Below, one piece after another: positions 33,838 through 42,208 of a stretch of 64,000 nucleotides of DNA (its first letter is position 1; the number at the start of each line of letters is the position of its first letter). The notes below the pieces were generated by a model. The model was not told the origin of the DNA and ran no database searches. It was given only the letters and a program-made list of their open reading frames with translations. This stretch comes from Candidatus Latescibacterota bacterium (GTDB taxonomy: Bacteria > Latescibacterota > UBA2968 > UBA8231). Where the stretch lies: positions 1 through 64,000 of the forward strand of contig JAJEFJ010000060.1 in NCBI GenBank assembly GCA_022820485.1, read 5' to 3'. Made by a program: the position numbers and the translations under genes.

Positions 33838-34809
33838 TTAGGCGCAGACAGCCGCGTCGGCACTCCAGCGGTTGAAGGGAGTATGCACCTCTTGCGCTAG
33901 CCGGTCGCGGGTGTCGCGCCAGAGATTTTCCCAAGTCGCAGGATCGCGCAAGACGCTTTCTGGGTTAGCTCTGCTGCGAGCGACAAAGCCGGGGAAGAGG
34001 TCGCGGCCCGTGGGCTGGCCAATTGGATTGTAGCGCAAATCAAAGCTCCAGCGCACGTCGTCGCTGTTATTGGCCAGCGAGCCGTGGATGGTGTGTTGAG
34101 TGAGGAAAAGCACATCGCCGGGCTGCATGGGCACCGGCATCGCCGCGTCCATGTCCATAAACAACTCGGGTATCCACAGCCCCCCCGGCCCTCCCGGACA
34201 GTGCGTCTGCAGCCCTTGCCGATGGCTGCGGGGCATAATCCGCAAACAGCCATTTTCGAGCGTCGCCTCATTAAGCGGAAACCACACCGTCAGGACTTCC
34301 GAATCGTCGGCTTCGGGCAGGACCACGCCGTTGTCTTGGTGCCAGTTGGTGGCGCTGACTAGCGCTTGGCCGTTGTGGTTTTTGGGCACTAGGCGCTCGG
34401 GCGGCTTGAGGCGCACGTGCTGGACGGGATTGGACCAAATCTCGGGGCCGACAATGGACTCGACCACGTCGAGGAGGTCGGGGTTGGTAATACAGCGAAA
34501 AACGGCTGGGCCAGCCCAGAAGGGGGTATCGGCATCAATGCCTGTCTGCGGCAGGGAAAAGTCGAAGTACTGGGCGTGGATCTGGCCGCTCTCGACGACG
34601 ATTTGCGTCAGACGCTTACCAAAGGGCAAGGCGTCGTACGTGGATGCGGTCTGGCCGGCTTGATAGAGTTCGCGGGCGAGCTTGTCGAGGACGCCGTGGT
34701 ATTCGTCGATAATGGGCTGGATGACCTCGTCCACATCGAGCATCCCCCTCACTAGTAGGTAGCCTTCTTCGTCAAAGTGTGCGAGTTGTTCGTCCGTCAA
34801 GCATGGCAT
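33838..34809 (-). CDS. PhyH-family Fe(II)/2-oxoglutarate dioxygenase 5
   Basis: This 323-residue dioxygenase has the iron motif NWHQDNGVV, the turn IMPRSHRQG and a distal QHTIHGSLANNS segment with a following Arg (DVRWSFDLRY). It resembles PhyH 6 at 45923-46807 along its length, including NPVQHVRLKPPE against NPIQHLRAKPPQ, so the two are paralogs. ATG 34809 is chosen for the GGAGG just upstream; a longer frame to 34902 lacks support and runs into the next gene's region. Confidence 0.9.
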   Translation of the reverse strand: MPCLTDEQLAHFDEEGYLLVRGMLDVDEVIQPIIDEYHGVLDKLARELYQAGQTASTYDALPFGKRLTQIVVESGQIHAQYFDFSLPQTGIDADTPFWAGPAVFRCITNPDLLDVVESIVGPEIWSNPVQHVRLKPPERLVPKNHNGQALVSATNWHQDNGVVLPEADDSEVLTVWFPLNEATLENGCLRIMPRSHRQGLQTHCPGGPGGLWIPELFMDMDAAMPVPMQPGDVLFLTQHTIHGSLANNSDDVRWSFDLRYNPIGQPTGRDLFPGFVARSRANPESVLRDPATWENLWRDTRDRLAQEVHTPFNRWSADAAVCA

Positions 34810-34901
34810 ATGCTTTCCTCCGCAGGTTGAAGGATTCAATCTGCGCTTGAATATAGCGCGATATGATCCATTTGCGAATAGCTGAAAGGAGAAGCGCCGC
34901 A

Positions 34902-35843
34902 ATGGCTATGAATTTCCCCAAACTCGACGAAGCCCTGCGCCTAGAGCGCCTGACGCCGCCGGCAGACAAGGTGCGGATGATCCTCGACACCGATACGTAC
35001 AACGAGATCGACGACCAGTTCGCAGTGGTCCAAGCGCTGCTCTCGCCCGACCAACTCGCGGTCAAGGCGATCTACGCGGCACCTTTCTACAACAGCCGTT
35101 CGTCCGGCCCGGGCGACGGAATGGAGAAAAGTTACGCGGAAATCCTGCGGCTATTGGAGCGGTTGGATATTGCGCCGGAGGGCTTGGCGTTCCGGGGAGC
35201 GACGGATGTGCTGCGGGACGACGCACCGCAAGAAAGCGCAGCGGTCGATGACCTAATCGCCAAGGCCAACGCCGCTGACTCGCTCTACGTGGTAGCTATC
35301 GGCGCTCTAACCAACATAGCTTCAGCTATCCTGAAAGATCCCTCCATCATCGAGCGAATCGTCGTGGTCTGGCTCGGCGGCCACGCGCTCTACTGGCCGA
35401 GCGCTAACGAATTCAATCTCCAAGGTGATCTCATAGCAGCGCAAGTAGTCTTCGACAGCGGCGTACCCTTCGTCCAGATCCCATGCCACCCCGTGGCCTC
35501 GCACTTGCAGACGACGCTGGCGGAGTTGGAGCACTTCGTCAAGGGACGGGGGGCGATTGGCGACTATCTGGTCGAAATATTCGCCGCCTATGCCCAAAAC
35601 CACTTCGCCGCTTCCAAGGTAATTTGGGACATGTCAGCGGTCGCTTGGCTGCTCGACGCATCGTGGGTGCCGACCGACGTGGTACATAGCCCGGTGCTGA
35701 CCGATCAGAAGACTTGGAGCCATGACTCATCGCGGCACTTTATGCGCGTGGCGCGGACAGTGCGGCGCGATCCGATTTTCGGGGATTTGTTCAAGAAACT
35801 GGAGCAGCTTCTTTCGCCTGCCGACAGGCGTTGCGCAGCGTGA
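34902..35843 (+). CDS. Inosine-uridine nucleoside hydrolase-like protein
   Basis: The 313-residue protein resembles nucleoside N-ribohydrolases. The calcium-binding N-terminal motif reads LDTDTYNEIDDQFA (about residues 28-41), matching the family's DTDxGxDDA pattern with extra residues. Further family marks are VAIGALTNIASAI and VWLGGHA. Such enzymes split the N-glycosidic bond of nucleosides to release ribose. ATG 34902 follows AAAGGAG; another ATG lies at 34908. It is divergent from PhyH 5. Confidence 0.85.
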   Translation: MAMNFPKLDEALRLERLTPPADKVRMILDTDTYNEIDDQFAVVQALLSPDQLAVKAIYAAPFYNSRSSGPGDGMEKSYAEILRLLERLDIAPEGLAFRGATDVLRDDAPQESAAVDDLIAKANAADSLYVVAIGALTNIASAILKDPSIIERIVVVWLGGHALYWPSANEFNLQGDLIAAQVVFDSGVPFVQIPCHPVASHLQTTLAELEHFVKGRGAIGDYLVEIFAAYAQNHFAASKVIWDMSAVAWLLDASWVPTDVVHSPVLTDQKTWSHDSSRHFMRVARTVRRDPIFGDLFKKLEQLLSPADRRCAA

Positions 35844-35866
35844 GGAAGGCGGGACGCCCGCCTTCC
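35844..35866. terminator. Perfect 10-bp hairpin between convergent genes
   Basis: GGAAGGCGGG, loop ACG, CCCGCCTTCC forms a 10-pair stem directly after the nucleoside hydrolase stop and 17 bases before the end of the convergent minus-strand gene. It could end transcription from both sides, but no T-run follows, so it may instead be a dispersed palindromic repeat. Confidence 0.6.
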
Positions 35867-35882
35867 GAGCTGAGACGCACTA

Positions 35883-36629
35883 TCATTCCGCTTCCAAAAT
35901 TTCTCGATCCAGTTGATACCAGAATACCTCGCCGGATTCGATGAGATCCTCTATTCGGTGATCGTGGCGCAGGCTGGCAATAGCGGAATATGAACGCCTA
36001 CCGGTGAACTGGGTCAAGAACGCGGCATTGCGCAGGGCGCGGGTCGTGTCCCGGCCATTGGCCGTGAAGGAAATTTCTACGGCGATGTAACAAGGCTCGC
36101 CGCTGTCCGGGTTCGTGGCCTCCACAATCAAGTCGGCCCGGCGGAAGCTGTTTAACTCGTTGGCGGGAATATCTGCTGGGGCGCGATCAGTCAGGGCCCA
36201 GAGGTCAGCCGAAGTGAGGTCTTTGACCCACCGAAGCCCCATGTCGCCAGCGATGAAAGGGGCCTCTCGAAGAGCGGCGCTCCGGGCGTGAGCCCCTTTG
36301 AGCGTGCCTACATCATCTTGGATGGACTGTACTCTATTTTCGAGGCTATCAAAGCGATTTTCGAGGCTATCAAAGCGTCTATTCGTAGCCGCGACGAAGT
36401 TGTTCATCTCCTCCATGAACTTTTTCGTTTCCGCGACGAAGTTATTCATCTCCGCGGAAAACTTTTTCGTTTCCGCGACGAAGTTGTTCATCTCCGCGGA
36501 AAACTGAGCAAATTTTTCGGGCAGATTGAGCAGTTCCGGCGTCAGCAGCCGAGCACGCAAAGCTTCAACCCATTCGGGCTTTTCGTCCAGTACGCTAAGT
36601 AGGTCTTCTATGGTATGAATAGTGGTCAT
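35883..36629 (-). CDS. Coiled-coil protein with PD-(D/E)XK-like C-terminal domain
   Basis: This 248-residue protein has an N-terminal acidic helix, then a coiled coil (about residues 40-110) built from three near-identical 14-residue units (SAEMNNFVAETKKF) and two RFDSLEN units. A C-terminal domain (about 150-245) contains ADLIVEATNP, CYIAVEISF and a following helix, the pattern of DUF3782-like PD-(D/E)XK nuclease-fold proteins. It is probably DNA- or RNA-linked but untested. The in-frame repeats at the DNA level suggest length variation between strains. Confidence 0.7.
   Translation of the reverse strand: MTTIHTIEDLLSVLDEKPEWVEALRARLLTPELLNLPEKFAQFSAEMNNFVAETKKFSAEMNNFVAETKKFMEEMNNFVAATNRRFDSLENRFDSLENRVQSIQDDVGTLKGAHARSAALREAPFIAGDMGLRWVKDLTSADLWALTDRAPADIPANELNSFRRADLIVEATNPDSGEPCYIAVEISFTANGRDTTRALRNAAFLTQFTGRRSYSAIASLRHDHRIEDLIESGEVFWYQLDREILEAE
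36391..36507. repeat. In-frame 42-bp tandem repeats in the coiled-coil gene
   Basis: About 2.8 copies of a 42-base unit containing TTCATCTCCGCGGAAAAC and TTTTTCGTTTCCGCGACGAA lie head to tail, coding the 14-residue coiled-coil units of the overlapping gene. The copies closest to the gene start are nearly identical, and the one farthest from it differs more. Confidence 0.75.
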
Positions 36630-36809
36630 ATAGCAATCCTACATGAATTGAAAGCTGTGCGCTTGGCCCCCTCTAGTGAACGCGCTACGATGGTTATCCG
36701 TGTCATCTGCGGACAACTTGATGAATGCTTTCGGATTGCTCTAGTGTACACGCCTGTAAATTACCTGTCAATCATTGCGCCGGAGCTAGTCGATTAGTAG
36801 CATTCATTC

Positions 36810-39278
36810 ATGGCCACCGTCGTCCTCACCGAAAAGCCCAGCGTGGCGCGCGACATTGCCCGAGTCCTAAGAGCCAACAAACGCGGCCAAGGCTACGTCG
36901 AAGGCAACGGCTATATCGTCACCTGGGCACTAGGGCACCTCGTGCAATTCGCCGAGCCAGACGATTACGGCCCACCTTGGAACAGCCGCTGGTCCTTTGG
37001 CCAGCTACCGATGATCCCCGAGCAGTGGAAGCTCAAGACGACGCGCTCGACCTCCGACCAGTACCAAATCGTTAAAAAACTGCTCAACAGCCCACAGACC
37101 GAGCGCGTCATCTGCGCCACAGACGCCGGGCGCGAGGGCGAACACATCTTTCGCCTGATCTACGAGCACGCCCGCTGCAAAAAGCCGTTTAGCAGGCTGT
37201 GGGTTTCGAGCCTGACCGACGAGGCAATTCGCGGCGGCTTCCGCGCCTTACAGGAAGGAACGGCCTTCGATCATCTCGCTGCGGCCGCGCGGGCGCGCGG
37301 TCAAGCCGACTGGCTGATGGGCATGAACCTGACCCGCGCCTACACCGTCCACAACAAGGCGCTCTGCACCATCGGCCGCGTGCAGACGCCGACCCTGTCC
37401 ATGGTGGTCAAGCGCGATGCGGCAATTGCCAGCTTTGTAAAGGCGTATTTCTACGAGTTAGTGGCGCAGTTAGAAGAGGGCTTTGCCGCCAAGTACTGCA
37501 AGGACGGCCAGACCCGCATCGACAAGAAGGAGGAAGCCGAGCGCCTGCATCGCCAGCTCAGCCCCAACAAGGTCGGCACTATCCGCAAAATTGAGCAGAA
37601 AGTCAAAAGAAACCGGCCACCCCCCCTCTACGACCTCAACAACCTCCAGCGCGACGCCAACCGCTGCTTTGGCTTTACCGCGGCGCAAACCCTCGAACGC
37701 GCCCAAGCCCTGTACGAAACCCACAAGCTCATCACGTACCCGCGCACCGAGAGCCGCCACATCTCCGAGGACATGGTGCCCAAGCTGCCCGGCATCTTGG
37801 AAAAGTTAGCGCACCCGCAGGCCGCGGTGGCATTGGAGCGCCTGCGCGGCGGCCACCGGCTCAGCAGGGCGTATGTCGATCGCACCAAACTGACCGATCA
37901 CCACGCCATCATTCCCACCGGACAACAGCCTGCCCCCAATCTCGCACCCGACCTACAGAAGGTGTACGACCTGGTAGTGGCGCACTTTGTCGGCATCTTC
38001 CTGCCCGACCAACAGGTCGAAGAAACGACCGTCTTGCTCGACATCGGCGGTGCCGATTTTGTCGCCAAAGGGTCTGTCGTCTTAGAGGCCGGCTGGACGG
38101 TCGTCGCCATACGGCCTCCAAACGCTGCAAAGAGTAAAGAGAAGGACGACGACCAGCGGGCGCTCCCGCCGCTGCAACAAGGTCAGCAAGTTCACGTAAC
38201 GAGCATGGATGTGGTCGAAAAGGAAACCCAGCCGCCGCGACCCTATACAGACGCCACGCTTCTAGCGGCAATGAAGAACGCCGGCCGCGAAATCGAGGAC
38301 GACGAGTTGGCCGCGGCCATGAAAGAATCGGGGCTAGGCACGCCAGCCACGCGGGCCGAGACTATCGAAAAGCTGATTCGCACCGGCTATGTAGTCCGCG
38401 ACCGCAAGGCGATCACCTCGACGGAGAAGGGCAAAGCACTCGTAGGCTTGGTGGCCGAATCGCTGCGCAGCCCAGAGCTGACGGGCGAGTGGGAGCAGCA
38501 ACTCAAGGAAATCGAGGAAGGGCAGCGGCCGGTAGCGGGGTTCTACGAAGGAATCGCCGACTTGGTGAGGACGCTAGTGCCCAAGGTCCAGCAGGGGCCG
38601 GCGCTCTCGCCCGAGCAAGCGGCGCAGGCACAAGGCAAGCAAAGGGGCAAAGGTAAGGGTCGCGGCAAGGTGTTAGGACCTTGTCCCAAGTGCAAAGAGG
38701 GCCAAGTAGTAGAAAACGCCAAAGCGTACGGATGCAGCCGCTACCGGGAGGGCTGCAACTTGACTATCTGGAAGACGGTGGCGCGCAAGAAGCTGACCGA
38801 AAAGCAGGCGCAATTGTTGATGGCCAACGGCCGCACCGAAAAGATGCAGGGCTTTGTCTCCAAGGCTGGCAAGAAGTTTGCGGCGCGGCTCAAATTCGAC
38901 GATGAGTTCAAGGTCGTCTTCGAGTTTGATGACGGGCCGCGAAATGGCTCCTCAAAGTCGGAGGGACGCCCCTCACCCCAAGAGAAGCCGCCAGCGGAAA
39001 CTGCCACCCTCACCTGTCCCAAGTGCCAACAGGGCCAAATCATCGAGGGCCAGCGCGGCTTTGGCTGCAATCGCTATCGCGAGGGGTGCAACTTCGTGGT
39101 GTGGAAGGAAATGGCGGGCAAGAAGCTAACCGAAAAGCAAATCCACACCTTGATCGCCAAAGGCAAAACCAACGTAATCAAGGGCTTCAAAAGCAAAAAA
39201 GGCAACAAATTCGACGCGCGGTTGAAGTTAGGGCCGGAGTGCAAAGCCGCGTTTGACTTTCCCGCTGGCGCACGCTGA
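36810..39278 (+). CDS. topB: DNA topoisomerase III
   Basis: The 822-residue enzyme is a type IA topoisomerase that relaxes or decatenates DNA through a covalent 5'-tyrosine link. The TOPRIM domain has EKPSVARDIA near the start and CATDAGREGEHIFR (about residues 99-112). The active-site Tyr is in ITYPRTESRHIS (about residue 309). The C-terminus carries two copies (about 626-710 and 735-820) of a four-Cys zinc finger plus the Toprim-linked repeat KKLTEKQxxxL. The start is ATG 36810. It stands apart from conjugation genes, so a chromosomal repair role fits, but TopB is also common on mobile elements. Confidence 0.93.
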   Translation: MATVVLTEKPSVARDIARVLRANKRGQGYVEGNGYIVTWALGHLVQFAEPDDYGPPWNSRWSFGQLPMIPEQWKLKTTRSTSDQYQIVKKLLNSPQTERVICATDAGREGEHIFRLIYEHARCKKPFSRLWVSSLTDEAIRGGFRALQEGTAFDHLAAAARARGQADWLMGMNLTRAYTVHNKALCTIGRVQTPTLSMVVKRDAAIASFVKAYFYELVAQLEEGFAAKYCKDGQTRIDKKEEAERLHRQLSPNKVGTIRKIEQKVKRNRPPPLYDLNNLQRDANRCFGFTAAQTLERAQALYETHKLITYPRTESRHISEDMVPKLPGILEKLAHPQAAVALERLRGGHRLSRAYVDRTKLTDHHAIIPTGQQPAPNLAPDLQKVYDLVVAHFVGIFLPDQQVEETTVLLDIGGADFVAKGSVVLEAGWTVVAIRPPNAAKSKEKDDDQRALPPLQQGQQVHVTSMDVVEKETQPPRPYTDATLLAAMKNAGREIEDDELAAAMKESGLGTPATRAETIEKLIRTGYVVRDRKAITSTEKGKALVGLVAESLRSPELTGEWEQQLKEIEEGQRPVAGFYEGIADLVRTLVPKVQQGPALSPEQAAQAQGKQRGKGKGRGKVLGPCPKCKEGQVVENAKAYGCSRYREGCNLTIWKTVARKKLTEKQAQLLMANGRTEKMQGFVSKAGKKFAARLKFDDEFKVVFEFDDGPRNGSSKSEGRPSPQEKPPAETATLTCPKCQQGQIIEGQRGFGCNRYREGCNFVVWKEMAGKKLTEKQIHTLIAKGKTNVIKGFKSKKGNKFDARLKLGPECKAAFDFPAGAR

Positions 39279-39330
39279 TATAGCAAGCCTGAATGATTAT
39301 TCGAGCGATGGATCGTCTTGTGCATCCCAT

Positions 39331-39360
39331 TCTGCGTCCATCTGCGTCCATCTGCGGATA
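39331..39360. repeat. Short tandem TCTGCGTCCA repeats
   Basis: TCTGCGTCCA occurs twice in a row and is followed by the variant TCTGCGGATA, between topB and the glycosylase gene. A related stretch, CATCTGCGGACAACTT, lies upstream of topB at about 36705-36720, so topB may be bracketed by degenerate copies of one dispersed repeat. Confidence 0.45.
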
Positions 39361-39388
39361 ATTTTATCAACCGATTTGGGATTTCTAT

Positions 39389-39967
39389 ATGACCCTCCAA
39401 CGCTGCCCGTGGCTCAACCTCGACAAACCCGATTACGTCGCGTACCACGACCGCGAGTGGGGTGTCCCAGTCCACGACGACCACAAGCACTTTGAGTTTC
39501 TCACCCTCGAATCCGCCCAAGCCGGCCTCAGTTGGTACACCGTCCTCCACAAGCGCGCCAACTATCGCCAAGCCTTCGCCGAATTCGACCCTGCCAAAGT
39601 CGCCCGCTTCAGCGCGGTTACGGTCGAACAGATGCTCCAAGACCCCGGGCTAATTCGCAATCGCCGCAAGATCAGCGCGGCCGTGGAAAACGCCCGGCAC
39701 TTCCTCGCCGTGCAGGACGAATTCGGCAGCTTCAGTGCCTATATCTGGCGCTTTGTCGATGGCGAGCCTATCGTCAACGAATTCCGCACCCTCGCCGATT
39801 TACCAGCCACCAGCCGCGAATCCGACGCCTTGAGCAAAGACCTCAAAAGCCGCGGCTTCAAATTCATCGGCTCGATCGTCATCTACGCCCACATGCAGGC
39901 CACCGGCATGGTCAACGACCACGTCCTCGACTGCTTCCGCCGCAGCCAGATTCTCGACGCGGGATAA
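39389..39967 (+). CDS. tag: DNA-3-methyladenine glycosylase I
   Basis: The 192-residue protein is a Tag-type base-excision glycosylase that removes 3-methyladenine. It shows the opening RCPWL, the signature YHDREWGVP (about residues 18-26), the FEFLTLESAQAGLSW block and the zinc-binding end GMVNDHVLDCF. Length and order match the family. ATG 39389 has only a weak ribosome site. It follows topB by 110 bases with the short tandem repeat between them. Confidence 0.94.
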   Translation: MTLQRCPWLNLDKPDYVAYHDREWGVPVHDDHKHFEFLTLESAQAGLSWYTVLHKRANYRQAFAEFDPAKVARFSAVTVEQMLQDPGLIRNRRKISAAVENARHFLAVQDEFGSFSAYIWRFVDGEPIVNEFRTLADLPATSRESDALSKDLKSRGFKFIGSIVIYAHMQATGMVNDHVLDCFRRSQILDAG

Positions 39968-40057
39968 GCACCCACACCCCACAGGAGAAATTGTCAAACT
40001 AGCGCGGCTTGCGTACCGTTTCCGACCCGACCCTTTCACCCCACCAAGGAGCCTCTC

Positions 40058-41056
40058 ATGCACGTCGGCACCCAGCAGTTCACTACAACGGACGAAGACC
40101 TCGAATATCTAGCCCGCCACGGAGTCTTCAACAAGAACGAAAACTTCATTGCGTTCCACCGCGAATACGGTTGGGACGTCGAAGAGTTGGTCGCCAAGAA
40201 GGAGAAGTGCGCTCGCTTCGGCATCAACATGGAAATGGTCGCCTTGCCCATGGCCCAGTTCAACGTCAACGGCGACGGAGTGCCCAACTTTATGATGGGC
40301 AACTACGAAGAGGGCGATAAGGAAATCGAACTGGTCATCAACATGGTGCGGCAGGCGGCCGAAGCCGGCATCCCAGCTATCAAATACTACCTCTGCGCCC
40401 TCGAAAACCAGCGCACCGAAAGCACGCCCCCCGGCCGCGGCGGTTCCATCTACAGCACTTGGGACCTCGAAAAGGCCGACGCCGATACGCCGCGCTACGA
40501 CAAACCGGTCACCGCAGAAGAAAACTGGCGTCGCATTACGTACTTCTTGGAGCGGGTCATCCCGGTCGCCACCGAGTGCAAGATCCGCATGGCCTGCCAT
40601 CCATGCGACCCCTGGCTGCCGCCCGGCTATAGGGGCGTCGATCGCGTGATGGGCGGCTTTGACGGCTTCAAGCACTTTATCGAGATCTGCCCCAGCCCTT
40701 ACCACGGCGTCAATCTCTGCTTGGGCTGCATGGCCGAAAGCGTCGAAGATCCGCTCAACGAGGTCCCCGAAATCATCCGCTACTTAGGCTCGCGCAACAA
40801 AATTTTCCTCTGCCACTTCCGCAACATCGTCGGCAAGCGCAACAAGTTCCAAGAGGTCTGGCCGGATGAAGGGGTGATGAACATGCACCGCAATATGCAG
40901 GCGCTCAAAGAAGTGGGCTATCAGCACATGTGCGTCCCAGATCACGCGCCCGGGCACAAGGATCCCCACAGTATGCGCCAAGCTTGGGCGTACGAGTTCG
41001 GCTACATCCAAGCCATGATTCAAGCGGTGATGGACGAGAATGGAGCGAGCGCGTGA
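40058..41056 (+). CDS. Mannonate dehydratase-like TIM-barrel protein
   Basis: The 332-residue protein resembles UxuA, which dehydrates D-mannonate in hexuronate breakdown. Matches include MACHPCDPWLPPGY (UxuA has HPDDPP), GVNLCLGCMAES, and FLCHFRNIVG followed by DEGVMNMHRNM. It is shorter than E. coli UxuA (about 394), so it may be a related sugar-acid dehydratase or isomerase. ATG 40058 follows CAAGGAG. Alone on the strand, it fits the sugar-acid theme of the window's other metabolic genes. Confidence 0.8.
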   Translation: MHVGTQQFTTTDEDLEYLARHGVFNKNENFIAFHREYGWDVEELVAKKEKCARFGINMEMVALPMAQFNVNGDGVPNFMMGNYEEGDKEIELVINMVRQAAEAGIPAIKYYLCALENQRTESTPPGRGGSIYSTWDLEKADADTPRYDKPVTAEENWRRITYFLERVIPVATECKIRMACHPCDPWLPPGYRGVDRVMGGFDGFKHFIEICPSPYHGVNLCLGCMAESVEDPLNEVPEIIRYLGSRNKIFLCHFRNIVGKRNKFQEVWPDEGVMNMHRNMQALKEVGYQHMCVPDHAPGHKDPHSMRQAWAYEFGYIQAMIQAVMDENGASA

Positions 41057-41108
41057 TCCTATTTCGCGGCGACGTTTTCGGTAGCCTCGCGGCAGTGAGA
41101 TGGAGCTT

Positions 41109-41927
41109 ATGAGCACCGCCCATCCTCTGCGCGACATCGAGCGCATCGACGGGCCGCCCGGCCCGTATCTCAAAGCAATCGGCACCATCTTCGCCACCTT
41201 CGGCGCGGCCACCCAAGACTCGGGCAATGTATCCTATGGCGTGCAGGTCGGCGACGAGCGCTTCTTCGTCAAAACCACCGACCCCGAGGCCGAGGTATTC
41301 AGCGACCACGCCGCCCGCGTGGCGCTCCTGTACAATGCGGCTCGACTCAGGCGCAGTTGCAATCATCCTACCTTACCAGCGCTGCACCACATCGTCGAAA
41401 CTTCACACGGCCCGGCACTCGTGTACGATTGGGTTGACGGCGAGTGCTTACATGGCGGACGCGACGACCCGCAATCGGCGCATCAACGCTTTCGCCGCCT
41501 GCCCACCGACGCCATTCTCACCGTGCTCGACGCGATCTACGATTTGCACGTCCAGCTCGTCCAGCGCGGGTGGATTGCCGTGGACTTCTACGATGGCTGT
41601 CTGATGTACGACTTCAAGCGCCAAGCCATGCACATCGTGGATCTCGATAACTATCACTTGGGCGCGTTCACCAACCAGATGGGGCGGATGTTTGGCTCGA
41701 CGCGCTTTATGGCCCCAGAAGAATTTGAACGCGGCGCGCTAATCGACGAGCGCACGACCGTCTTTACCATGGGCCGCACCGCAGTCGTATGCCTCGGCGA
41801 TGATATCGACGGTGCGATGGGAGAGGTCGTCCGACGCGCCTGTCGCCAAGAGCGCGAGGTGCGCTACGGTTCGATGGAGAAATTTTACGCGGCTTGGCAG
41901 CAGGCGCGCTGGTTAGGGCACCGCTAA
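41109..41927 (+). CDS. Protein-kinase-like / small-molecule kinase-like protein
   Basis: The 272-residue protein has a kinase fold pattern: a Lys in RFFVKTTD (about residue 54), a catalytic-loop-like WIAVDFYDG, a DFG-like HIVDLDNY and an APE-like GSTRFMAPEEF. The catalytic loop lacks the HRD motif, so activity is uncertain. The start could be ATG 41109 (TGGAG three bases before) or ATG 41100. Its last codons (WLGHR and stop) fall in DNA shared with the MITE-like element that continues downstream, so the original C-terminus may have been replaced. Confidence 0.7.
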   Translation: MSTAHPLRDIERIDGPPGPYLKAIGTIFATFGAATQDSGNVSYGVQVGDERFFVKTTDPEAEVFSDHAARVALLYNAARLRRSCNHPTLPALHHIVETSHGPALVYDWVDGECLHGGRDDPQSAHQRFRRLPTDAILTVLDAIYDLHVQLVQRGWIAVDFYDGCLMYDFKRQAMHIVDLDNYHLGAFTNQMGRMFGSTRFMAPEEFERGALIDERTTVFTMGRTAVVCLGDDIDGAMGEVVRRACRQEREVRYGSMEKFYAAWQQARWLGHR

Positions 41928-42075
41928 GTACACGACAGTAATCCACTGGACGCTAGGCATGGGCGGCCTAAGATGCTTCAACTCCGCTTCGCTCCGCTCA
42001 GCATGACAGGTGCTGACATCCATGTTGTCATGCTGAGCGAAGCGAAGCATCCCATACCACTCGGCGTATACTTAG
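41912..42075. repeat. MITE-like element, copy A
   Basis: About 155-165 bp with no coding capacity. One end carries CTAAGTACACGACAGT (41924-41939), the other a weaker inverted match (GTATACTTAG, 42066-42075). Inside are two opposed REP-like arms, CTCCGCTCAGCATGACA and TGTCATGCTGAGCGAAGCGA, that can form a hairpin. Copy B at 60180-60352 is in the opposite orientation: A's left side matches the reverse complement of B's right side for about 45 bases, starting from TTAGGGCA. The element supplies the stop codon of the upstream kinase-like gene. Confidence 0.75.
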
Positions 42076-42160
42076 ATGTACCCTTTAGGTACCAACGCCG
42101 TATCGCCTAGATCCCATTCTTCACTTCAACATCCCTACCCGCCTCAGAGCACATCCCCGT

Positions 42161-42175
42161 TGGCACGGTTCTTGT
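42161..42175 (+). promoter_or_regulatory. Sigma-54-like promoter before comM
   Basis: TGGCACGGTTCTTGT closely fits the -24/-12 consensus TGGCACG-N4-TTGC, with one mismatch (TTGT). Transcription would start near 42187, just before AAAGGAA and ATG 42209 of the ComM-like gene. No upstream activator gene is adjacent. Confidence 0.45.
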
Positions 42176-42208
42176 TTCCTCTTGCCTATCTCAACGGAAA
42201 GGAACCAC

